Shown here piece by piece: positions 24,545 to 35,302 of a DNA stretch of 64,000 nucleotides. The DNA is from Numida meleagris. Lineage: Eukaryota; Chordata; Aves; Galliformes; Numididae. The DNA is taken from the NCBI RefSeq assembly GCF_002078875.1, contig NC_034438.1, positions 67,107,842 through 67,171,841 on the forward strand. Direction: 5' to 3'. A model generated the notes under the pieces. That model did not search any database, was not told where the DNA came from, and saw only the letters and a program-made list of their open reading frames with translations. The position numbers and the translations under genes were made by a program. Numbering within the stretch: position 1 is the stretch's first letter; each line of letters begins with the position of its first letter.

Positions 24545-24689
24545 TTCCTCTTTATGTCTGTTGCCATGTTTCAGCATGATGAGGGAACCAGCGAAGTGCT
24601 GTCTCCATCTTCCAGAAAAACAGCAGAAGTCTCACTACACTCACACACAGTCCTAATTTTTAAATGGATTTGGTCACAGGGGAACTCAG
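24545..24689 (+). other. Weak candidate exon
   Basis: A 145-base interval follows a reasonable acceptor (TTGGTTTCATTTTCAG) and precedes CAG|GTAATC. One frame is open across it (FLFMSVAMF...). The product is not recognised and the length is not a multiple of three. Fortuitous splice-like sites are common, so support is weak. Confidence 0.15.
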
Positions 24690-25425
24690 GTAATCATATT
24701 CTCATGAGGTGAGGCATGTTCTGTGGTCACTAGAGATGACTTTTACAGGAACAGCAGGAAAAAAAAACTCATTCTATATCGTCCTGTGGAGGTGTCCTTT
24801 TGCAATAGCACTGCTTATGGGAGAATCTATTGTGTCAAGGAAGTATACATTTGCAAAGAGAAATTACTGGGGCCAAACATCATCAATTTCAATTAAAAGC
24901 AGTCTTGGATATCACTGTGAACACCAGATGCTCTTTGTTGACAAAGATCTCTTTTATACATTGCTCTGAGTCCTTAAACTCTCCAGAAATTTTTATTCCA
25001 ATAAAATAATCAAGATAACTAAACAGTATCAAACCAAAGAGTTATTCTGTTTGATAGTAGGCAACCATGTAGTAATATAACATTTTAGTGAAGAAAACAT
25101 TATCTGACCTTAAGATATGGTATGGACTAAATGGAAATTTAGGTGCATTTACAGCAGCCTTATCTCTTGAGCAGAAGCAAAACTTGGGCACAGGTGCCCA
25201 AACTGATATTTCTGCTCATGCAGTCCTCCTGTACTTTGCAAATCATCCTGCAGTAGCATGAGGGAGACTGTATTAATTCAGGTGCTGCTCACTACTGATT
25301 AGGATAGCAGTAAATAAATCTATCTAAGCAATGAGAAGTAACAGACCTAGCATTTTTCAAGGACTTTTCCAATAATTTGTTTTATTGTTTAGCAGAGGTA
25401 TTTTCAGCTGTTTTTTTAGTGTTTC

Positions 25426-25454
25426 TGTTGTTGTTGTTGTTTGTTTGTTTGTTT
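25426..25454. repeat. (GTT)n/(GTTT)n microsatellite
   Basis: Five GTT units merging into GTTT units. Confidence 0.85.
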
Positions 25455-25908
25455 CTGGCTGTTTTTGACCTATGCTAAGCACAAATTCAAACAAATTTAT
25501 CATGATAACTTCTTCTGACCTGAAAACTTTTGAATGAAATAAAACTGCACATCGTACATTTATGAATGTAGATGTGATGTAAAAGTGAAACTCATTCTAT
25601 ACCACTGTCACAAAGGCATAGGCTCACCCTGCTGTAAAGTTTCAAAAGCAATTCCATTAAGAGGAATTGCTTTGAAAATAAATACATAAAGTGCATTATT
25701 GGTACAAACAGTACTACTATTCTGCTCTGTACTACTTTTTCAATAAGTGCTTTTACTTTAAATGGAAGCCTAGTACATCAGCATGTACCATACTCTCACT
25801 AACCTCAATCTTCTGAAATATGTGAATGTGTATTTTGAAATGTCAGTAAATCCTGGGCATGCCTCATACATTTGGAGAAAAAAAAAAAAAGAAAGAAAGG
25901 CTTAAGTG

Positions 25909-26442
25909 CTAAATGCAACATGGTCTGAGTGGTGAGCTCTGAAAAGTCAAAATGTAATCAGAACTAGAGGTTTCACATGTAGTAATTATGACTGTACATG
26001 GTACAGATGTGTTAAACGTGTTAAACTTCTTTATAAGGTTACTTTGGAAAGTGAGAAAAACATACTTCTTAATCTGGAATCCCAGTTTAAAGTCTAAAGT
26101 TCTGAAGTGGATACCTGACTTTACATGCAGGAGGGGATAAGTACTCTCCAAGGGACTGAACCAGTCATTCACCTCATCATCCTCACTCATTTCCCTTCTA
26201 GTGATAAGGATGAAAATTGCCCCTACCCCTGGCAGTAGGCTGAAGATGTAGCTGCCTTGAGACAAAGCTGCAGTGCACCCCAGTGGGTATTGCATAGGAC
26301 CTTCATAAGATTCTGGCAGATTCAGTAGGAGATGAAAATAGACCACAGATAAGTCTAATAATGGCAAACAGTCAATGAGAAAACAGGCGCTTGCCAAGTG
26401 TTCTTTCACAGAGTCTTCTCCTTCTTCCACCATCTCCTCCAC
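25909..26442 (-). other. Unrecognised 177-codon open reading frame
   Basis: This is the longest open frame not explained by CR1 apart from the array artefacts. It starts MEEMVEEGEDSVKEH and ends SSPLRPCCI. Residues about 20-40 and 63-80 are moderately hydrophobic; there is an acidic stretch (MSEDDEVNDW) near residue 85. No domain is recognised. The first 110 residues look balanced in composition; the remainder is Ser/Thr/Phe-rich and resembles translated non-coding DNA. No convincing splice acceptor precedes it. It could be an exon, a degraded gene or chance; I lean to chance. Confidence 0.15.
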
Positions 26443-28471
26443 AGTGCAGTATTTGGAATTGAAAAGCTGCTGATATTTTTGTTGTTTTTTTTCTGTTTTA
26501 TACTAGAGATGAACCAGTAGAGATGAAGCATTAACCAGCCACTGCCAGAAACAAAGATGGAACCAGCTTGGAGAATTCAGAAAATCTGTGAACATACAGA
26601 ATAATTTTAAGCATTCATCTGAATCTTCCAGTGACAGAAGGAACCAAGACAAAGCTGAAATTTGCTGGAAGGAAAACAGCAGAATGTCTGGTATCTTAGT
26701 GTAGTTTTACACCTGACTGGAAGCCAGGCACATCAGACTGCTTCCTTCTCTCTTTTTCCTGTCAGCAAAACAAATGTGTGAATATTTCTGGTTATTTACA
26801 AAGAATCATCTAAAAGTATTTTTATAAGTATTATCTACAAAGAGTGTATGAGTACAACATAGCTATATATGAGTCCTTCAGTTCATTGCTGAGTGTCAAT
26901 AGCCATATACTTATACGTGGATACATACATAGCAACATGAATTGTATGACTTACCTCTAGCTTGCAGTGCCAAACTCCAGAATATTCATTTCTGAATGAG
27001 ACACAAATAAAAAATATCAGTTTGGAGTTTCAAAATGTGAAAATATTGTAATAAAATCTCTACACATATGAAACAACTTTCTTCCTCCCGTTCTGTCAGG
27101 AAAATCATACCAGAATATCTCATTTCTCATGGGCACAAATTGAAGCAAAATATTTCCATTTTCAGAATAAACTTTAAATCTTCCATTATTTACTGTTTTG
27201 GTGAACTGCTAATGAGCCCAATGAGACTTGTGGTGTGACATCTTCTCAGTCTTGCTGCCCTTTCTGATCAGGGCTCTCTGGAAAAACATCTCTGTGGGGA
27301 CAAGCATTCACACAGGTAGTCTGGGGCAGAATGTAGGAATTTCATTACTTTATTGTCTCACAGCAGATGTGTTATGGGTGCAAAGGGGAAGCAAATGAAA
27401 TTACAGAAAGTACTGAAAAGGCAAAACATACTATTAAAATCAATTGAAATTCTGGGAAATTTCATCCAAAAAATGGTATTTTAAAATAAAAACAACAAAT
27501 ATGATAGAGTAATTAATGATACTGGAACTAATTTCCAATATTACTTAAATAAGTAAATGGGAGTTCTATCTGAAGCATTCACATTTTTGTATTATTTTCA
27601 TAAACAACCAACACCTACCCACATACTTTCTTAGTGCATGCCACATTTCTTGGTTTCTTTAGACTGATAAACTGACTTAAGATGAAGAGAGGTGTCTTTA
27701 CAATGTCTTCTATGTATTTAAAAGAATTTATTTAATTCTGCATTTTTCTTGTGTAATAGAAAGTTATATAAATCAATTACTTGCGCATTTGATGAACAGC
27801 TGAGAAAAGCAAAACACCTGACAGCTGCTAGGTGAATCACCGGCAAAAAGTGCTACTTTGAGGGCTCTATTGTGCCATGCACCTCTTTGTTCTCTTCCAG
27901 ACACGAGTTGAGAGCAGAGAGCAAGCTGCAAACTGTTAGCTCAAATAATATTCATGGCTTACTGTTTTGCTCCAATGTTTTAATGACAGAGAATAAAAAC
28001 TGTCTTGAGAAAAATGAAACTCAATAAGAGAAGAAAAAGACCAAGAAAATGGCACACATATTTATTACCAGACAACTAGGTGTGTGGTATAACACATTAC
28101 AGTTTCACAAACAATCAATACAAATTATTGGATATAAAATTACTTTTTGGTTACCACTGTGAAAACATAAGCTTTTCAAGACATTCCTCACACCACTATT
28201 GATTTTAGTCTACTTTTTCTATTGCATTTTTACAGCATCTCATGTCAATTCTAATGTCTCCATTCTACAGTTAAATGCTAAGCAAATGCGTGAAGGATAA
28301 ACCTAGGAAATTTTAAGGGTGGAGAGTTCTAAATACTACTTTTTGTCTTTTAATCTCCGTGCTCTTTTTACCACAGCTTGCTAAAGAATTAAATATTTTC
28401 ATAATCAGGTTATATACGAGAACTACCAGACTTTCTCTAACCTTTTCATCCCTTTTGATTGTTTGTTTCAG

Positions 28472-28603
28472 GTTATTATTGTTAAACTATTCTGCAGCAG
28501 CTTTCTATCATGTGGTATTTTGCTTCCTGCTGGTTCCCATGGCAATGGTCAGGTCATCTGTCAAACGACTGAGCAAGTATACTATTGTCCTCTCTCAGAG
28601 CTG
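28472..28603 (+). other. Candidate internal exon, function unknown
   Basis: All splice elements are present: a consensus branch point CTAAC at 28437-28441, a pyrimidine-rich tract, acceptor TTTGTTTCAG ending at 28471 (31 nt from the branch A), and a near-perfect donor CTG|GTAAGTG at 28604. The interval is 132 bases, exactly 44 codons, and open in the frame that reads from VIIVKLFC through LLPAGSHGNGQVICQT to CPLSEL, with four cysteines. The peptide is not one I can assign. A second frame is also open, which weakens the coding argument; a lncRNA exon is an equally good reading. Confidence 0.3.
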
Positions 28604-29004
28604 GTAAGTGGGTTCTTCTATTTTTCATTTGTCAGTTGTCAAACACTCAGCTACAAGCACTGCACTTCTGGCCCTCTTCTTTTCCTGAGAGGTGGAATAG
28701 GAAACTTAAGGACGAAGACAAAGGTGAAATTTTGCTGCTTTTTCACTTTTTTTTTTTCCCCAAGGAAATGAGCTTTGTATGATATACCGATTTACCAGAG
28801 AGTTGGTATAAGATGTGGAATTAGCTGGTTTGAATAAAAGGTGGTACACAATCCACTGTGATGAGAACGATGTATGCATCTTGTTACTTTGTCCATTATT
28901 TTCAGTGTGCTGGTATCTCTACACCGATAGAGCTCTGTTGTTCTCATTGAGGAATGTCTATATTTGGGATGTATGTATAATGGCATATCTATGAAAAAAT
29001 ATGT
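28604..29004. other. Unique AT-rich DNA
   Basis: Nothing recognised beyond a T-run at about 28747-28759. Confidence 0.5.
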
Positions 29005-29066
29005 GCAGATGTATGTAGATGGACTTCAAGGGCCCTTCCAACACAAGCTACTCTATGATTCTATGA
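29005..29066 (+). mobile_element. CR1 LINE 3' tail
   Basis: 'GTAGATGGACTTCAAGGGC' then 'CCTTCCAACAC' and the octamer tail 'CTATGATTCTATGAG'. This is a severely 5'-truncated copy of about 60 bp. Confidence 0.75.
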
Positions 29067-29129
29067 GAACAAAGAAAATGACTGGGTACTCTGCTAACAA
29101 GATTTATGGCAAAAGACTGAGAAAGTCAC

Positions 29130-29400
29130 CACTGTTTAATTTCAGACATGAGAAGAGTAAGGGAAGGTGTGATTATAGTCCTCTACTCAGAAGGTGCCCC
29201 TCAGAAAAGAGAAGAATCATCTGTTGCCTAATGACTGGGGAGTGTGGAACAAAAGGCAATAGACTTAAATTTCATCAGATGAATTTAGGGTAAGTTTTAT
29301 CATCTTGTGGGGGATTAACTCATTAGTTAACTAGGGTTAATTGTGCACCCCTTTCCAGGAAAGGTTGCGTTCAGGCTAGACAGCTTTCCAAAGCATTGTT
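29130..29400 (+). mobile_element. Probable old CR1 remnant
   Basis: Weak similarity to the CR1 ORF2 C-terminus: 'GGAACAAAAGGCAATAGAC' matches the 'GGACAAGAGGCAATGG...' signature, followed by 'CATCAGATGAATTTAGG', and 'TTCAGGCTAGACAGC' further right. Frames are lost and the ends are vague. Confidence 0.35.
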
Positions 29401-31261
29401 AGGTGAAAGAATAAAATATCCAAAACAGGTTTCTTGTGCTGTCTAGTTTTGTTAGTGAGCCACTTGGGAGCTTATATACTGTGAAGCTGGGGAGAGCAAA
29501 CCACCACTGATTTTAGAATGTCATTCCTCCAATCTCTCATTTGTTATTTGATGTTTCTTATATTAAGAAGAGACACTGAGTTTTACTAATGAAGTACAGA
29601 ATCTAAAGTATTTATTATTACTATTCTTCGGAGAAACTTGTACTAGGACTTAACATAAGGTAACCTTGTGGTTTGTGAAATGTTACTGTCAAAAATGTTT
29701 GTTTTTTTTTTCCCATTTTTCTTCACGTTAAGTGGTAGTCCCTAACTTTTTATTTATTTATTTGGGCACACTGGAGACAGATACCCATTACAGCTTCAGC
29801 AATTGTACTTCTTGGCTGTTGTTTGTAGTGGCTTACAGCTCAGTAGCATCTTCAGTCATAGCTTATACACTGTCTGCCATTGTAAACTAAGAGTAGTATC
29901 TCATGAACTAAAATCTCACTCATTTGCAATGTTTCTTATACTTATTAAACAACTTCTAAAGCAAATATAATGATGCAGAATTCTAAGCTGTTTGACATTC
30001 CAGAATCTTTAATAGGTGAAATGGTAGTATTGAGTAAAAGAATGCTTCTGAGAACATGAAAATAATTGTCAGAATGAATCTAGAATTGGAAGATTTTTTA
30101 TTAAAATATTCAATAAATATTTAACAAACATCTACTAAGCAGCAAGCCTTCACAGCTTCCTCTCTCTCCCTCTCTTCATAAAAAAAATAACGGCATTTTT
30201 CACCATTTGGTGATTTAATAATTCTAGCTGTTCCAATGTCTGATTAAAAATTGAGACAAGGAAAGCTGTATTTTTCTTCTACATTAAATTTAAAGTGACA
30301 GATGATGGGCTAGAAGTGAAAGTGAAGTGTTATTAGTTCTTTAGCAAAAACAGTTATAGTTTATAATCAAAGGGAAATGCTTTGTGTCGCATCCAGCTTA
30401 ACACAAGTGCTATGTCGCTTATCAGTTGTGTTGCCAGTTAGAGTGCTTTTAGGAGACTGGAAACCACAGCAGACAAATGGATGAAGTCAGGGTTCTAGAA
30501 AAACTGCATCCTTAGTAAAAACACAGATTTATATTTTTCATACTTATGGGTCCGTGTGATATTACTGTGTTACTTGTTTCTCATGATTTGCTTTGTTTCT
30601 CCTCTCTTTCATACTAGTATTCCAATGTTGAATGATGGGGCTCCTACCTATATTCAATGAAATCTGCTAATAAATCTCAAATTTTCCTCAAGTAAGCAAT
30701 CCTGCTGCAGACTCAGCTCTCTCTCCCCAGACATTACTAAATACAAAATAAGATTTGTACTCTGACAGTGTAAGCATTTACTTTACCAGAAAGTATATTA
30801 GCATAGGCATGTCTCAGCATAATGTGCGTCAAATTTAGAGTTTATAACTAATTTGTTCTGCTGTTAAGTGAATGATAGAATGACTTAGGTACATGGATAT
30901 TAAGTATCAAGCTCATTAGGAATTTCATGTAGTGAATTGTGTCCTAAGTATGAGAGCTCCCAGCATATTAAATTACATTTAAGGAAAGACAGGGCTTTGT
31001 CTGAATCTCAAGAATGTTTCCCAAAGAGAGGGAAGAGAAGATTGTGAGAAACTGGAAGTCTGGAACAGTCACCCAAGAGCTCAGGGCTATAAACCGCACC
31101 AGTACTGCAGTCTCTTTACCTTCGTCTGTTCTCCACAAAGCCTGCAGAGAAAGAAAAAGGGTTATTAAAGGATTCAACTAGGAAAGGAATAACAATGCAT
31201 GCCTTGGAGGTTGTTTTGATTAAAGTGCTCAGGATTGTGTTTTGTGTTTACTCTTTGACAG
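29401..31261. other. Unique AT-rich DNA
   Basis: Nothing recognised. A short ATTT repeat lies at about 29748-29764. Confidence 0.5.
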
Positions 31262-33510
31262 TGAATCTTGGGCTGTAGTGACTATGCTATTGCTGAATTT
31301 ATGCTACTGAGGGATATGAGACAGGCAAAGAGTAAAACTAGGATTCTACATTTTACTAAAACTAAATTCCAGCTCTTTAGGGAGTTACTCAACAAAGCAC
31401 CCTGGGAAACTGTCCCCAGGGCAAGGATGCAGAGCAGAGCCTGCAGAACTTTAAGGAAGCTTTCCTAAGGGCACAAGAGCTCTCAATCCCTAGGCGTAGC
31501 AAGTCAGGAAAGGAAGGCAAGAGACTGGCATGTCTGAACCAGGACCTGCTGGTCAAACTGAAGAGCAACAAGAAAATGCCCAGGCAGTGGAAACAAGGAC
31601 AGGTATTCTGGAAGGAGTATAGGGATGCTGTTAGACTGTGTAGGGATGGGATCAGGAAAGCCAAGGCCCAACTTGAATTAACTTGGTAAGGGGTGCCAAG
31701 AACAAGAAAAGTTTCTACAAGTACCTCAACCAGAAAGGGAAAGTCCAGGAGGGTGTAACCCCCCAGTGAGTGATACAGGACAGCTGGTAACAAAAGAAAA
31801 GCAGAAAGCTGAGGTAGTTAACAACTTTTTTGCCTTGATCTTCTCTGATAACTGCTCATCACACAGCCCTCAAACGTTTGGTTTGGAAGGAGGAGATTGG
31901 GGAAGTAATGTCCCTCCCACTGTAAGCGAAGACTGGGTTCGTGACCACCTGAGGAACCTGAACATCCACAAGTCCATGGGTCCCAATGAGATGCATGCCA
32001 GAATCTTGAGGGAATTAGCTGATGTAGTCACCAAGACACTCTCTGATATTTGAAAAGTCACGGCAATCAGGTGAAGTCCCTGGTGACTGGAAAAAATACA
32101 TCATACACATTTTTAAGAAGGGTAAAAAAGATGACCCCAGGAACAACTGACCTGCCAGTCTCACCTCTGTGCTGGGAAAGATCGTGGAGGAGATCCTCCT
32201 GGAAGATATGCTAAGGCACATGGAAGACAGGGAGGTGATATGTAAGAACCACCATGGCTTCATCAGAGGCAAATACTGCTTGACAAACTTAGTGGCCTTT
32301 TATGATGGTGTATCTGCATCAACGCACAAGAGAAGAACCACTGATGTCATTTAACTGGACATCAGTAAGGCTTTTGACATGGTATCCCACAACATCCTTC
32401 TCTCCAAATTGGAAAAATATAGATTAGATGAGTGGACTGTTCAACAGACGAAGAACTGGCTGCAGGTTCGAGTCCAGAGACTGGTGGTCAATGGCTCAGT
32501 GTTTGGATGGAGACCAGTGACTGGCGGTGTCCTCCAGGGATTAGTGCTGGGATTGATAATCTTTAATATCTTCATCAGTGACATTGACAGCGGGGTCATG
32601 TGCACCCTCAGCAAGTTTGCAGATGACACTAAGTCACTGGGATGCGGTCAACAAACCAGAGGGATGGGATGCCATCCAGAGGGACCTAGACAGGCTGAGC
32701 AATGGGCCCAGGTGAACCTCATGAGGTTCAACAAATCCAAGTGCAAGGTCTCGCACCTGGGTCAAGGCAAACCCCATTACCAATACGTGCTGAGAGATGA
32801 AAGGATTGAGAGCAGCCCTGCTGAAAAAGACCTGCGGGTACTGGTGAGTGGGAAGCTGGACACGAGCTAGCACTGTGCCTTCGCAGCCCAGAAAGCCAAC
32901 CGTATCCTGGTCTGCATCAAAAGGAGCGTGGCCAGCAGGGTGAGGAAGGTGATCCTGCCCTCTGCTCTGCGCTGGTGAGGCCTCACCTGGAGCACTGCTT
33001 CCAGATGTGGAGTCCTCAGTACAGGAGAGACATAAACCTGTTGGAGTGCATCCAGAGGAGGGAGACAGAAATGATCCAAGGGATGGAACACCTCCCTACG
33101 AGGACAGGCTGAGAGAGCTGGGGCTGTTCAGCCTGGAGAAGAGAAGGCTCCAAGGTGAGCTGATAGCAGCTTTCAGTATATAAAGGGGAGCTACAGGAAA
33201 GCAGGATCCTTCTTTTAGCAGGGTCTCTTGTGATAGGACAAGGGGAAATGGTTTCAAGCTCAAATAGGGTAAAGATAGTAATAGATATAAGGAAAAAGTC
33301 TTTTACAGTGAGGGTGGTGAGGCACTGGAACAGGTTGCCTGGAAAGGTCCTATCCTTGGAGACTTCCAAGGTGAGACTGGATCAGGCCCTGGGCAACCTG
33401 ATCTAGCTGTGGATGTCCCCGTTCACTGCAGGGGAGTTGGACTAGATGACCTTTGTAGGACCCTTCCAACTATAAGTATTCTGTGATTCTATGTTTCTAT
33501 GGATCTATGA
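31262..33510 (+). mobile_element. CR1 LINE, 2.25 kb, longest copy (degenerate ORF2)
   Basis: A non-LTR retrotransposon, 5'-truncated near the end of the ORF2 endonuclease part. Visible in order: linker ('FQLFRELLNKAPWETVPRA', 31,360-31,430), the pre-RT region ('NNFFALIFSDNCSSH', then 'VRDHLRNLNIHKSMGPNEMHA'), RT ('[12 protein letters not shown]', 'GGVLQGLVLGLIIFN' with the usual Pro of PQG changed to Leu, and catalytic FADD at 32,616-32,627), C-terminal domain, 3'UTR and an ATTCTATG-type tail to 33,510. It is dead: a frameshift near 32,047, a TAA at 32,352, a compensated frameshift pair just after FADDTK, and a TAG at 32,868. No intact ORF1 or 5'UTR is present. Confidence 0.95.
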
Positions 33511-34589
33511 TCTTTGTGAAGTGTACACTTCTATAAAACATAAGAAAAAAACACCAAATCTAAGCATATTCTTTCAGATACACTTTTACATGTATCTGAA
33601 TAGTGGTGATTATTGCCTCTTCCAGTCTATTGTTTAGTGGTCAAACTAATAGAAGTCCACTGAAATGAAGACATTTCAGACTTTTTTTTCAGAAAGCAAA
33701 ATAAATAAATAAATAAATAAGGAAAGAAAGAAAAAAAAAAGTAAGTTTGTTCCTAGTTTTGCAGCAAAATACACTAAACATTTTGTGTATTTTGGCCTAC
33801 TGTTGATGCACAAGATCTGATGTGCTTGACAAGTGGCATATTGGCAAAGTTTACAGAGCTTTAAGAATATGCCAAGTATTGCCTACCAATAATATTAAAC
33901 AGGAACCTGCTTGTCCCCATCTCCCTTTCTGAGAAATGTTTTCTGAATTAAATAGTAAATCTGGAAAGAGACATCTCTTTTGGTATTTCAAAACCTTCTG
34001 ATGGACTGTAAAGCCTATGGGTTTTGTGTTTTCTGAGCTAGAACGATGTTCTTTTCTTATTAAAAATAGATTATATATATAACATAAGGAAGCTGTATCA
34101 TTCAAGTGACATGAAATAAACCTCTTTAGCAGAGCCTTCATTATTATTTATCTGTGATACAATTCAGTTTCTTTTAGCATAACAAGGTTAACTAAATGAT
34201 AATGAAAGCAAATGAGTTGAAATGAAAGCAAAGCTTGTGCTGATTTATCTGCTAAGTAAATTCAATTGCAAATGCTAAAGTATCTAAAATAAGTCTTAAA
34301 AGCTAGCTATGGCACTGTACATAATTCATGTGCTATTTTATAGCTAAAATATTTGATTCTATCTCTTTCATCTCTCACCCATGTCCCTATTTGTCAGTAG
34401 AAATAAAACCAAATATGGTCAGTCAATTAAGAGTGTAAGCCATAACAATAAATACTGTGGATTTTGGTAAACAAGATCTCAGTTCTTTAGCCTAAGCTCT
34501 CATTTATTCCATAGAATGCCCATTTTTATTGTTAAAAAAAAATTGAGTTTGATGCAATTCCCAGAATCACACAGAAAATCATTAATGTA
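33511..34589. other. Unique AT-rich DNA
   Basis: Contains an (AAAT)n microsatellite at 33699-33721. Nothing else recognised. Confidence 0.5.
33699..33721. repeat. (AAAT)n microsatellite
   Basis: Five to six perfect units. Confidence 0.9.
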
Positions 34590-35061
34590 TGTCATGGTTT
34601 GAAGAGTTAATCAAGTGACACCCTCCCTTCCCACAGGAGAAGGGTGAGGCTTGGAAAAAAAAAAAAGACTCGATTCAGATAAGGGAACTTATTTATTAAA
34701 AGGAATGTGAGATACTACAGAAAAATTAGGAACAATAAATCAAACAAAAAACAGGAAGGGAGAGAGAGAGAGAGTCCAAGGCCTTATTGGCAGGCACTCG
34801 CTGCTGGACTCCCTGAAGGGAAGAGAGCTCTCCCTTGTCACCTGGAGTCAGAAATAATGGGGAGAATACTGAGGACTTCTGAGAACTGTAATCTGTCTCT
34901 TTTCAGCGTATCTTCCTCTTGGAGAGATGGAATTCATGTGAGAATAGCTGAGGCTGCTAGAAGTGTAGGACCCAGGAAGTGCAGGTCTCTGGCACTGTGT
35001 TCCAGCACGAAACAGCTTGCTCCGTGATGTCATGATATGGAATACTGATAAAACCATGACA
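34590..35061 (-). mobile_element. Solo LTR of an avian endogenous retrovirus
   Basis: A 472-bp unit with TG...CA ends and matched terminal inverted repeats (TGTCATGGTTT on the left, AAACCATGACA on the right). On the minus strand it reads as a conventional LTR: a U3-like part from 35,061, then AATAAA at 34,697-34,692 close to the 3' end, as expected for R. No gag, pol or env sequence flanks it, so it is a solo LTR left by LTR-LTR recombination. The flanking hexamers (AATGTA and AGAAAA) do not match, so no target-site duplication is evident. The family name is not assigned; it resembles chicken ERV LTRs. Confidence 0.75.
34758..34774. repeat. (GA)n microsatellite inside the LTR
   Basis: About seven GA units within the minus-strand LTR; on the LTR's own sense strand it is a CT tract. 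Confidence 0.85.
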
Positions 35062-35154
35062 AGAAAAATGCAGCTATAAATCTTAGGAATGGCAAGTTAA
35101 TAAAAAAATGAAATTAAGAGTCATGGATGGCTTTTCTCATTTCTCGGTCTGCAG

Positions 35155-35302
35155 TGAATGGAGGCCTTCAAGGTGAGGCTGAACAGGGCTTATAGCAGCC
35201 TGGTCTAGAGGGAGGTGTCCCTGCCCATAGCAGGAGGGGTGGAACTAGATGTTCTTAAAGGTCCTTTCTGACCCAAACCATTCTATGATTCTATGATACT
35301 AT
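35155..35302 (+). mobile_element. CR1 LINE 3' end
   Basis: The final codons of ORF2 and 3'UTR: 'GAGGCCTTCAAGGTGAGGC', 'GGAACTAGATGTTCTTAAAGG', then 'ATTCTATGATTCTATGAT'. About 150 bp, 5'-truncated, inserted less than 100 bp right of the solo LTR. Confidence 0.9.

Larger units (their letters stand above)
24690..28436. other. Unique AT-rich DNA
   Basis: Contains (GTT)n/(GTTT)n at 25426-25454, an A-run near 25879-25892 and the minus-strand ORF described separately. No repeat family recognised. Confidence 0.5.

Noticed and set aside
32379..32870. 163-codon ORF treated as a functional reverse transcriptase gene
   Set aside because: It is an internal part of a truncated CR1 with upstream stops and frameshifts; it has no own promoter and a mutated PQG motif.
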